Below, one piece after another: positions 1 through 9,134 of a stretch of 64,000 bases of DNA (positions within the stretch are counted from its first letter, which is position 1; every line of letters begins with the position of its first letter). The notes beneath the pieces are model-generated. The model worked only from the letters and a program-made list of their open reading frames with translations, did no database searches and had not been told where the DNA came from. The translations under genes were made by a program, and so were the position numbers. Location: positions 9,362,001 to 9,426,000 of the forward strand of contig OZ316897.1 in NCBI GenBank assembly GCA_973895155.1, given 5' to 3'. This DNA is from Marsupella aquatica. Taxonomy: Eukaryota; Marchantiophyta.

Positions 1-13
1 CTCGCAACAACGG

Positions 14-20
14 TATAAAA
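14..20 (+). promoter_or_regulatory. TATA box of an unidentified transcription unit
   Basis: A canonical TATAAAA lies here in a GC-balanced context, followed by a pyrimidine-rich stretch (28-60) that resembles a plant 5' leader. The short ORF beginning near 113-128 lies about 100 bases downstream. It could equally be the promoter of a retroelement LTR that starts left of the window. Confidence 0.4.
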
Positions 21-112
21 GGCGAGCCCTTCCCTTCTTTTCTCTCTCCTGATTCTCTCCTTGCACAAGCTTTGAGCTCACCCCTTTGCACACTTAGTAA
101 TTCAGCTAGCCC

Positions 113-388
113 TTGACACCTCACCATATGTCTGTCACTATTATGTCTAGTTTTGCTATTTGCTTTTGGTACCAATTTTTAGGCATTGGTAACCATCTTG
201 CGACCTCACTCGCCGAGCACAACCCGCGCAAGTACGAAGCCGAAAGGCATTACAAATGGCTTATCCATTTGAACGGGCATTCTCACTACAACAACAAAAA
301 TCTGATAGCGAGGAGAGACCTACTTCAACCCCTCAAGGAAAGGTTTGGCTTTGGAATTGAGGTCCAACTTTTCACAAATTTGAGTTAG
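113..388 (+). CDS. Unrecognised short ORF
   Basis: I do not recognise this product. The open frame runs from a TTG at 113 to a TAG; the first ATG is at 128, so a protein of about 86 residues is the likely maximum. It lies about 100 bases downstream of a good TATA box, which is the main reason to list it. The middle reads like ordinary protein (charged, with His and Asn), with no transmembrane segment beyond a weakly hydrophobic N-terminus and no catalytic motif I can name. It could be a first exon, a retroelement fragment or chance. No other reading frame nearby is longer. Confidence 0.2.
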   Translation: MTPHHMSVTIMSSFAICFWYQFLGIGNHLATSLAEHNPRKYEAERHYKWLIHLNGHSHYNNKNLIARRDLLQPLKERFGFGIEVQLFTNLS

Positions 389-2035
389 ACGGCTAATTCT
401 AAGGTGAATTAATCAATGCATTTTAGCAACAAGTAGCTCAATCTTTTATCAAGGTTGTGTTGCCCCACCTTCCAGTAGTTCATGGGAAAAATTACACCAA
501 CTAAGTGATGGAAATTGAGGAGTTATTCCATCCGGAATTTGAACTGGTTTCCATCCAGTTTTTGAGCCGGTGTGGACATACCATCCGCTAAAAAAACTAC
601 CATAACTCCATTTATCGAAATCAAGATCTGTAAAGTGTGTTGGAAAGCTCTTTCCGAGGCGGTTAAGATATATATAAAGAAGTTTGAAAATGGGTTTGAA
701 ATGACCCACTTAATATTATGAGTCTCCAACCGGTGCAACCAAGAGATATCCGAGATTTCTGGACAAATAATGGAATGAAGATTTTGAAGTGTTGTTTCCA
801 CACCATTAGACCTTCAAGATGACTGACTTTGGACCAATAGGAAGCATGATCCATGGCTAAGGACCTTAACCAATCAAAACGATTGACTAAGTATGAAAGG
901 ATACTATGAAAAGATATACCCATTCATTGGAAGATGGAGAGACTTGATAGTCGAATTCTTATTACTCTGGCACTCCTACATTTTGCCTACACCAATGGAC
1001 ACCATCTCAAGACCTCATTTTTGGAAACCTTTCACTTTGAAACCAAGAAATGTACTACCCGCTTCCTGTTTTATTACTACCTTTGGAGGTGTCACTTTCA
1101 TGCCAAACCCTCTCAACTCCATTAACCCAGCAGTAGACTCCACATCGGTGAAGCCTGACACTTCAACTCCCAAAGAGTAAAAAGTTGTTCCATTCGGAAG
1201 TTGAACCGGTTTCCCATCCGGTTTCTGATCCGGTTTTGTGTTTTCGGCCTTATAAAACTTAGTATAGGAAGAATTAGACTTTGAATTTTTGCTGAGAACT
1301 TTATCTCATAGTCTAGTTTCAGACTTTAGCATTACTTTTGACTTTTACACTTAGGTTAGGAAATGAAGAGGCATACCTCTTCAACTTTTGTTTAGAGGAG
1401 ACTTGTCCCTAAGTATAAGAGGGAAAGTTTCCACCATTTTACTCAGACTTACAATGATTGCACTTTTGAAAGTCTCCTTCTTTGAAGAGAAGTAATAGAT
1501 TTCATATTTATCTTTGGTAATCTATGACTTGTGTTTGGAATTTAGTGCGTGACCATACTTGCTAGAATCTGTTTGATGTGACTAACAATGCCATGCCGAT
1601 ATTCAGATTGACTGGAAATGCATGCTTGAGTTCATGCAAAGATCTGAATTCAGTCTGATCAGAGGAATCTCCTCTGAGTTCATGCAAAGATCTGAATGTC
1701 TCATCTGATTTGAGATGAGTGGCGAGAGGAGATGAGACATTTAAGGCTCGCCTAATCCTATCTTTACGCCTCCGGCTTTTGGTTATTTTGTTATATTTTT
1801 AGAATTGATTATTGCACTGTTGATGATATAAACATCACAATACCTGAGGATGTATTAAAAATTCCTTCCACCAGACCTAAGCATGTCGGTAAAGGCTTGA
1901 AATCCGAGATATGTTAGCTTAACTATCTCAAAGTATGTTAGAACAATCTTTTAGGTCTCACAAGCTCTTAACGAGAACGAACTTTGGTTGTTTAAGAGGA
2001 TAAGAGTTCATCTTTCCCTAAACCCTACTCTACAG
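389..2035. other. Gene-free interval
   Basis: No coding frame with protein-like composition was found on either strand. It contains AT-rich DNA, two loosely similar 'ccggttt'-rich segments (near 535-570 and 1195-1235) and one exact 22-bp direct repeat, listed separately. Confidence 0.5.
1628..1697. repeat. 22-bp direct repeat, two copies
   Basis: The sequence beginning gagttcatgcaaagatctga occurs at 1628-1649 and again at 1676-1697, with a 48-bp offset. The spacer contains a short inverted match (tcagaggaatctcctctga). No function is evident. Confidence 0.7.
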
Positions 2036-2740
2036 ATGTCCCCCTCCACGAGTCACCCTGGGACTCAATCTTGGGGTAGGAATCGGAAGAAACCGACTTC
2101 CGTATCGGGCTTACCCGTGGCCACCGTCGTACTGGGCAAGCTAATCATGTATTGAATGGGGGAGAATGTCCACAAAAACATTCTCCACCCAAAGCATGCA
2201 TGTTATCTGAAGACCCTGGAAGGGTTTAAGCACCTCGCCGCCCTCCCTTGGAACACTTGCAGATATTATGTGCAAGACATGACGAAGTTCATTCAGAACT
2301 TTGACGAGGCCCGCCAATTGACCCGTGCGCACGGATGGGTAATGTCCCTGATTGAGGAACGGCTTAAACTCATCTTTGGTCTACCCGAGGGATAAAATTG
2401 GGTGGGATCACAGGCACCAGGGGGCAAGGGAGCAAAGTACCAGTCCTCTACCTTCCCGGCCGAGGGAGCGGTGGACAATGGCTTCCTCATGCGGACATGC
2501 TTCATCCCGGAGATAGCGAAGCGGTTTGAGTTCTAGAGGTATGCGCTCTACATGATGGAGCCGTGGGGAGAGATATCCGTTGCCCAGGTGATCCAAGTCA
2601 AGAACTACCGGCCTAGGAAGTAGGCTTCTTTCTTTGTCAAGAAGTTCCACAAGGAGATGGAACGACGAAAGAAGACCTTGTACCTTGGGGGAGGGCGTAC
2701 CTGGCAAGCCACATCAAAATTATCATTGAGTGGTACGCCC
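2036..2740 (+). pseudogene. Decayed unrecognised coding sequence
   Basis: One frame starting at the ATG at 2036 stays protein-like for about 235 codons but is broken by TGA at 2153, TAA at 2393, TAG near 2533 and TAG near 2620. The encoded text has normal amino-acid mixture, for example LKTLEGFKHLAALPW and RYALYMMEPWGEISVAQV, and a basic run around KKFHKEMERRKK. I do not recognise the family. The ATG follows 'ctctacag', so it could be an internal exon rather than a start. Copia1 begins 120 bp downstream. It may be an old gene fragment or part of an uncharacterised transposon. Confidence concerns its being ex-coding, not its function. Confidence 0.45.
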
Positions 2741-2861
2741 ATTTTGACCATCGAACCCTTCCTCTATGCAACGAGCCCAAACTCACCTCGGCCAGGTGGG
2801 TCTTTCCGGCTCAGGAAAGGCGGCCCCAACCCGAGGCCTGGAGTCCGACCCCACAGACAAC

Positions 2862-3128
2862 TGACAATGACAATTGATTAATTGATCACGAAAGAAAACA
2901 AGTCCCTAAATACAAAATTGTGGAAGGATCTGAAGATCCAACCGACACATCCATAAGATGTGCCACTACGGAATGTCCCTATGTAGAGACATTCCTAGTG
3001 TGTCAGTTCAGTCCTGAATAGGTGCAAGGAGATCTAAGGGTTGATCTTCAACCTGACCTTAGATGTCCTATCAATCTATGTAATCTAGTCTAGGCCAATG
3101 AGTGAACTTAATTAATTGTATTCCAACA
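2862..3128 (-). repeat. copia1 3' LTR
   Basis: It aligns along its length with 8263-8523. On the minus strand it begins TGTTGGAATACA. The preceding polypurine tract (gagggagag, minus strand) lies just inside at 3129-3137. Compared with the 5' LTR it has an extra 'tg' and an extra 'aatt'. Confidence 0.85.
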
Positions 3129-3167
3129 CTCTCCCTCAATTGAGGAATTCTTGACCTAGACCTAAGC

Positions 3168-3638
3168 CTAAAGTGTGCTTCTCATGTAGCCTTCGCGCCA
3201 ATCCTTTGGACAGGTGAAGATGTCAGCTATCATGTCCTTAGTAGAAATATGAACAATGGCAATCTCCTCCAGAAGTACTTGTTCACGAACATAGTGATAC
3301 TGAATATCAATATGTTTTGTCTTATCATGATGCTTGCTGGAGGAAGTCATTGCTATAGAACTTCGATTGTCACAGAAAATCTCTGTAATCTTTTGTGGCT
3401 TTTCTACTTCAAGAAGCAATCGTCGAACCCAAATAGCTTCAGTGCTGGCTTTAGTTAAAGCCATGTATTCTGCCTCAATACTGGATAAGGCGACGGATTT
3501 CTGCTTCCGACTGGACCAAGAGATTGGTCCTCCTGCCAGGAGAAAGCAAAATCCTCCGGTGGATTGGCGAGAGTCAAGGTCATTGGCATAAACTGCATCA
3601 GAATAGCCTTGAAGAATAAAAGGAGATGATGAAGCCAA
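3168..3638 (-). pseudogene. copia1 RNase H
   Basis: This is the RNase H domain of the Copia polyprotein, which removes RNA from the RNA/DNA hybrid during reverse transcription. Visible motifs include DSRQSTGGFCFLLAGGPISW, SSIEAEYMAL (catalytic E) and CDNRSSIAM (catalytic D), then HIDIQYHYVREQV near the C-terminus. The first acidic motif reads YSDAVYAND, which departs from the usual DADWAGD pattern. It overlaps the end of the RT fragment in another frame, so a frameshift separates them. It ends shortly before the polypurine tract of the left LTR. Confidence 0.85.
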
Positions 3639-3665
3639 ATATTGTAAATAGTAAGACTTAGTCCC

Positions 3666-4355
3666 CTATAGATAGCGAAAAATGCGCTTAATAGCATGCC
3701 AATGATTAAGTCCAGGGTTAGACATAAATTGAGCAACGGTGCTCACTGAGTAGGCAATGTCTGGACAAGTACATATCATTGCCCACATCAAGCTGCCAGT
3801 GGCACTTTGATATGGAATGTTGGACATGGTTTGCAGCTCCTCCTGAGTAGAAGGAGACTGAACGGAACTCAGATGTAAACCAAACTCGTAAGGAGTAGAG
3901 ATTGGTTTACAATGGTGCATATTGAACTGCTCAAGCTTACGTTGAATGTAAGCGGTTTGGTTAAGGCGGATCCAGCCTTGCTCGCAATTACGCTGGATGT
4001 GCATCCCCAAAACATGATAGGCTTCACCAAGGTCAGTCATTCGGAATTCATGACTGAGCAAATCTTTGACAGATTCAAGTAGGAAAGTGCTGGAGCTGGC
4101 AATAATGGTGTCATCAACATAAAGGGCTAGTAGCAAAAAATCAGAATTGTGACTTAAAACATAAAGACTATTATCAGCAGAAGTGCTGACAAAGCCAATT
4201 TGAAGTAAGGCATTATGAAAGCGTTCATTCCACATACGAGCGGATTGCTCCAGGCCATAAATGGAGTGTTGCAGGAGACAGACCAAGTTCTTATTAGAAA
4301 CTTCTAAACCTTCAGGCAAAGCCATATAGATTTGTTGCTTCAGATCGCCATACAA
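3666..4355 (-). pseudogene. copia1 reverse transcriptase
   Basis: This is the C-terminal two thirds of a Copia reverse transcriptase. It shows the SIYGLEQSARMWNERF block (normally YGLKQSxRxWN), the catalytic LALYVDDTII (YVDD) and the MTDLGEAYHVLGMHIQRN block. The N-terminal third lies at about 4356-4640 in broken frames and is visible only as short matches. The domain ends in GSLMWAMICTCPDIAYSVST and the HWHAIKRIFRYL block that normally leads to RNase H. A frameshift separates it from RNase H. Confidence 0.85.
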
Positions 4356-4633
4356 GAATGCGACAATAACATCTAACTGGTGTAGTTCAAGATTGTAATA
4401 TGCAGCAATTGCAATCAGAGTTCGCGGAGATTGAAGTCAAACAGTGGGGGAAAAGGTTTCATCATAATCTATCCCAGGGACCTAGGTGAAACCTTTAGCC
4501 ACCAGCCTTGCCTTATACTTATGAATCTTGCCATCATGAGTTGGTTTGATCTTGAAGACCCAGCGACAACCAACTATAGTTCTGTCTTTTGGAAGTGGAA
4601 CCAAGGTCTAGGCCTGCATTGCTGCCATGTTGG

Positions 4634-5417
4634 CTAATTCAGCTCAGATGGCCTGACGCCAATGATGTGCATCGGGACCATAGACAACTTCATAGAAAGA
4701 AGAAGGTTCATCATGATTGCTAATAGTAGAAATAAGAGCCCATCGCTTCTTAGCTTTCTCCATCTCCTTGAGAGAGTCATACTTCTCCACTGGGTGAGTG
4801 ACTCGAGTGCTAGCCCAAATGATGGGTGGAGTAGCAGGTCAAGGGCGCCTAGAATAATGCAATGGAGTGCGACCTGATAGAGGAGAGGAGGGAATGATTG
4901 GAGAGCTTGATGGGGAAAAAGCAAGTAAAATTGCAGAAGTAGGTGATACCAATGGATTGGGAACAGGAGACGGAGCTATGAGAGGTAGCTGTGGGTTAGG
5001 AGAAGATGGGATTTTTTTTGGATCAGCTTGAAGAGAAAAATCTTCATCATTCATAGATTGAGAAGGTGTCATAGAGACTGATCCAACTTGATCTTCCAAA
5101 ACCACAGCATCGCGACTTATGATAATTGTCTTATCACTTCGTTTCTCTAATCGATATCCTTTACTGGTCTCACTGTAACCAAGAAAAATGCATTCAATAG
5201 TTTGAAAATCCAACTTCGATCTTGGAGAATTGACCTTGACAAATGCAGGGCTGCCAAAAATTCTGAGGTATTTTAATTCTGGTTTGTGACCAAACCATAA
5301 TTTGTAAGGAGTTGTAGTAGGAGCTAATGCTTTGCTAGGACTCCTGTTTTGTAAATAATTGGCAGTCAGAAGAGCCTCTTCCCAATAAGTTTTGGGAAGT
5401 CCAGAATGGTATAACAT
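4634..5417 (-). pseudogene. copia1 integrase C-terminus and linker to RT
   Basis: Two overlapping minus-strand frames (4839-5417 and 4634-4924) together cover the integrase C-terminal region and the variable integrase-RT linker. The first begins LPKTYWEEALLTANYLQNRS, followed by a proline anchor (TPYKLWFGHKPELKYLRIFG) and the CIFLGYSETSKGYRL block typical of Copia integrase. A Ser/Pro-rich linker follows. The second frame continues toward RT with weak similarity. The change of frame near 4850-4920 is a disabling frameshift. Confidence 0.8.
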
Positions 5418-5448
5418 GGATAAAACAGCATTAACAAGAGTTCAATTT

Positions 5449-5661
5449 TTACACTCCGAAAACACCATTCTGTTGTGGGGTGTAGGGAACGGTGAACTGG
5501 CATTGAATGCCTTTTGATCGACAAAAAGAATTAAAAGCAGACAAAATGTATTCGCCTCCATTATCAGACCGCAAAGTTTTGATAGTAAGAGGCTGATGCT
5601 GTGTTTCTACAAAGGTTACAAACTGTTGGAATCTTTGAAAAGCATCAGATTTTCTCAGCAA
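5449..5661 (-). pseudogene. copia1 integrase core, second part
   Basis: This encodes the middle of the integrase catalytic core: KSDAFQRFQQF, then TIKTLRSDNGGEYI (the second catalytic Asp) and VPYTPQQNGV (just before the catalytic Glu, where the frame is lost). Its N-terminal neighbour is about 670 bp away at 6342-6400, because a DNA insertion lies between them. Confidence 0.85.
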
Positions 5662-5668
5662 AAGGTAA

Positions 5669-6336
5669 ACTCCCTGGGCCCCCAGCCTTTGTAAACTAAA
5701 GAGGTATACGTGCGTACACCCCCCTCCCTAGTACCCCTTATTATTTTTGGAAGCCTATAAAAATTTCTCTTGTTATTCTTAAAAACTTAATTTTGGAGAA
5801 TAAATCTGCCCCTTTGAGATATTATAATTTCACATTTTACACCATTTATGAAAGCCTTGAAAAGTTATAAATTCATCATGTGCAAACGGTTCTAAAACTG
5901 ACGGGAGTGTTTTGGAAGGGTTTTGGGTACATACATTTTTGTGTTCGTGACCCTTTAACCCCAAACTTCAACTTTGGGGCATTTCTGAACCATAGGGCAG
6001 GGTAGTCAGGGTTCAAAAGCTCCAAAGTCCTAAACTACTCTGAATCATAGATGTTGCAAGCATAATTATATGTCATATACACATGTTCCAATAAAGGGTG
6101 GCCACAAGGACCAATCCTATTGTGACGCGTGTCACATCCATATTACATCACCTCTTGAAGCATATTAACTTGGGCGACATTTATATAAGCCTATATTAGT
6201 TAGAAAGGGTTCTTTGAATAAAACTATCCCTTGATATTTCTAAGCCAATTATAAAAATTAATCTCAAATCAGATTTTTTGCACCCTTCATCCGTTCGCAC
6301 GCCCAGCCCATTATTAATAATGTTGGGGGCCCAAGG
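5669..6336. mobile_element. 668-bp inverted-repeat element inserted in copia1 integrase
   Basis: The ends carry the inverted match tgggccccca (5675-5684) / tgggggccca (6324-6333). Candidate 5-bp duplications GGTAA flank it (5664-5668 and 6337-6341). Removing the insert plus one GGTAA leaves the copia1 integrase in frame with normal spacing between the DDFSRY and LLRKSDAF blocks, which supports these edges. The interior is AT-rich with no convincing ORF, so it is non-autonomous. The superfamily is unknown. Confidence 0.7.
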
Positions 6337-6341
6337 GGTAA

Positions 6342-7864
6342 TCTGTGGAATATCTGGAAAAGTCATCAATGAAAGTGATGAAATATCAATATCCAGTGTG
6401 AGTTGGAGGAGTGACTGGGCCATAGATGTCAAAATGAATTAAGCCCAGTAATCCTGAAGCTCGATGAGCCGTTTGTTGAGGAAATGACTGCCGGGTTTGC
6501 TTGCCATAAAGGCAAGAAGTACAGGATGATAGTTTGAAGGAGTTATGTGGAGTGATACCTGTAGCCATATTTTGTGACTGCAATTGTTGAATGCGAGATT
6601 CACTGATGTGACCCAAACGGCTATGCCAAAGATCAGCATCACTTGTATGCACAACAGGTGCAGCAATGATAGAGGTTTTAGGCAAAACGGATTCGCCCAA
6701 CTTGTATAAGTTTGTATCCAGCCGTGCAGTAGCAATATACTCACTAAGAGGATTATAAAGAACACATGTTCCTTGTTTGATGACAACAGATCCTCCAGCA
6801 GCATCCTGGAGTTTGGCAGAAAATAGATTCTTTGTCAATCCTGGGACATGAAGAACATCAGGTATGATACGGAATTTGCCTTCCTCAGTCTGAAGGGTAA
6901 CTTCTCCCTTGCCTTTTATTTCCTGGGTCGAGTTATCCCCAAGAAAAACATGTTGAGGAGTATGAAATGCGGCATATGAAGAAAAATACTCGATAGAGTG
7001 TGCCATATGGTGAGTTGCCCCAGTATCCAGATACCAAGTGTTATCTCCGGGAGCATGTACTGGAAAAGCCACAACATTGAAGAGATATGTTGCCGAATTT
7101 GCTTGAGAATTCGAACTTGCTTGGGAATTCAAATTTGTAGCCTCATCAGCAATTCGTTTTCGACAGTCCTTGATATGATGTCCAAGAATTTGGCAGTAAA
7201 AACATTTCAGTTGTTTTGGTGGATATTTTGGTGTAAAATTCTGATTGGAAGATTGCCAACCAGGTTTCAAAGATGAAGAAGATTCACCTTCAGCTTGAAA
7301 AGAATTTTGTTGAGAAGGAAAACTTCCTCCTCCTTGTTTATGAGGACCTACGCCTCTTCCACCAGGACGGTGGAAATCAATTCCACGTCCTCCTCTGAAT
7401 CCAATCGATCTGCCATGACCTCTCCCAAAACTAGGATTTCGGCCATAGTCTCTGTGATTTGGGGATCTTCCCACATACAGAGCCGTCAAATGTTCTGTAC
7501 TTTGCGTTTTCATCATTTTCTCCTCTTGAAGGAGATAAGTAATAACTTTAGACAAAGTTAGTGCCATCTGTCCTCGAAGGGACGATAATAGTGGCTTGTA
7601 ACTGTTTGGCATGCTTCTCATCAATGCCAGGAATTGATCTTCATCCGTGGTAGAACTCCCGGATGCTTCAAGTTGATCAACCAGAGTTTTAAATTGGTGA
7701 ATGTGCTTGGTAAGACTTTCACCTTCCTTCATCTTCAATGTTTGTAACTCATCTTTGAGATACATCTTAGTGATGGAGTCTTGAGCCTGATAAAGATCGG
7801 TCAATTTCTTCCATGGAGCACTAGCGATTTTGACTTTGCTAATATAATTAAGCTGTTCTTCCAT
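6342..7864 (-). pseudogene. copia1 gag C-terminus, protease, pre-integrase and integrase start
   Basis: One long frame covers the second half of Gag, with a glycine/arginine-rich stretch and one CCHC zinc knuckle (CFYCQILGHHIKDC). Next come an aspartic protease (WYLDTGATHHMA, catalytic DTG), the gag-pre-integrase block with the HHCC finger (LWHSRLGHISESRI, CTSCLYGKQ) and the first catalytic Asp (LIHFDIYGPV). The open frame stops at 6386 with TGA directly after THTGY; the same frame then continues FITFIDDFSRYS up to the 668-bp insertion. It overlaps the N-terminal gag ORF because of the 50-bp duplication. Confidence 0.88.
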
Positions 7865-8145
7865 GGAGCACTAGCGATTTTGACTTTGCTAATATAATTA
7901 AGCTGAGAATCTTCTAATCGATCTCCTATGTAATGCAACGCAATTGCATTTTGCTGTTCCCATTCTGTAATGCTACCTGGTCCGGTAGCAGGGGGATTGG
8001 AAGCAGCGGTGGGCTGTAGTGATCTACCTTCAACAATGTCTATTAAAGATTCGGCTGTAAGAAATAGAATCATGCGCATCTGCCATGAGTAAAAGCCTGA
8101 GCCATTGAATTTCGGAATTCGGTCAATCTTGAGACTAGGAGCCAT
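7801..8145 (-). pseudogene. copia1 gag N-terminus
   Basis: This frame opens with ATG at 8145 and MAPSLKIDRIPKFNGSGFYS, the usual start of plant Copia Gag (KFNGxNFxxW). It runs out of frame at the 50-bp tandem duplication (7806-7855 / 7856-7905). Because 50 is not a multiple of three, the downstream Gag is in a different frame. Confidence 0.85.
7806..7905. repeat. 50-bp exact tandem duplication inside gag
   Basis: Two identical 50-bp units, each beginning ttcttccatggagcactagc, lie head to tail at 7806-7855 and 7856-7905. The duplication shifts the gag frame. Confidence 0.95.
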
Positions 8146-8231
8146 TATTGAAGGGTAATTGGAAAGAAGCTAGTAGAAGGCGTCCCAACTACGAACTTCT
8201 TTGGAAAATTGAAAAACTAAGGATAATTACT

Positions 8232-8243
8232 GCTCTGATACCA
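8232..8243 (-). other. copia1 primer-binding site
   Basis: The minus strand reads TGGTATCAGAGC, the classic plant Copia primer site complementary to the 3' end of initiator tRNA-Met. It abuts the right LTR. Confidence 0.9.
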
Positions 8244-8523
8244 TGTGAGAAATGAGTAAAACTGATAATGACAATTGATTAATTGATCACGAAAGAAAAC
8301 AAGTCCCTAAATACAAAACTGTGGAAGGATCTGAAGATCCAACCGACACATCCATAAGATGTGCCGCTACAGAATGTCCCTGTGTAGAGACATTCCCAGT
8401 GTCAGTTCAGTCCTGAATAGGTGCAAGGAGATCTAAGGGTTGATCTTCAACCTGACCTTAGATGTTCTATCAATCTATGTAATCTAGTCTAGGCCAATGA
8501 GTGAACTTAATTGTATTCCAACA
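8244..8523 (-). repeat. copia1 5' LTR
   Basis: It starts TGTTGGAATACA on the minus strand at 8523 and ends next to the primer site. The last ~19 bases (8244-8262) have no match in the left LTR, which is either truncated or diverged there. Confidence 0.8.
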
Positions 8524-9070
8524 GGGGAGATGTATGGCGCTTTCCAGATTGTCATATCATCATGAAAACGATGTCTCAGATCCCCAGTTTGCCATTGCAA
8601 GTGAAGAAGAGAGCAAAAAATTTATAACCCGTCAGGATAAATTCGATACATGTATAGGATGACATATTGGTGACCGTGAACTGATTTCATTAGAGTACAT
8701 GGCAATGGCAGTTTAAGTGAGGGATCCAATGGAGACTTTTTCATATCGCCAAAACAAAGCTATTTCTAAGACTGCCAGTCAATTGGCAAGTTGGATTCAA
8801 TTCTTTCAGCATCTTGAGCTCCGACATCTGTACTGCTGAATCTGCACACCATCATTGAAGCCATATCACATAGTAAGTGTTGGTCTCATTCAGAACAACA
8901 GAAGCAAATGAGTATAGTATACAGCAGCATACCTATGTCTTCACTTGAAAGAAAAATGTTATTTTTTTCTAACTTTAATCACAATCAGCTTTCATGTTAC
9001 TTATGCTAATCTTGAAAATTATCTGCTGCATTCTGAACCTTACTACACCAACCTTAAAACGATTCTAAGA

Positions 9071-9122
9071 GCAGTGGTAGCCATTTACATGTACGCGCAG
9101 TGGTAGCCATTTACATGCACGC
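9071..9122. repeat. 26-bp tandem repeat, two copies
   Basis: The unit gcagtggtagccatttacat plus six bases is repeated directly with one or two mismatches. It lies in the presumed 3' UTR of the minus-strand DUF220 gene. Confidence 0.85.
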
Positions 9123-9134
9123 GTACAGGATTGC

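Larger units (their letters stand above)
2862..8523 (-). mobile_element. Copia LTR retrotransposon 'copia1', defective
   Basis: Matching LTRs bound a minus-strand gag, protease, integrase, RT, RNase H order, which is the Ty1/Copia order. The primer site next to the right LTR is complementary to plant initiator tRNA-Met. The LTRs differ by several transitions and two small indels over about 265 bp, so it is older than gypsy2 and copia5. The coding region is broken by a 50-bp tandem duplication in gag, an in-frame stop in integrase, a 668-bp insertion, and frameshifts around RT. No clear 5-bp target duplication was found (acaac on the left, ggggag on the right), and the left LTR seems to lack about 19 terminal bases present in the right one. 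Confidence 0.9.
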
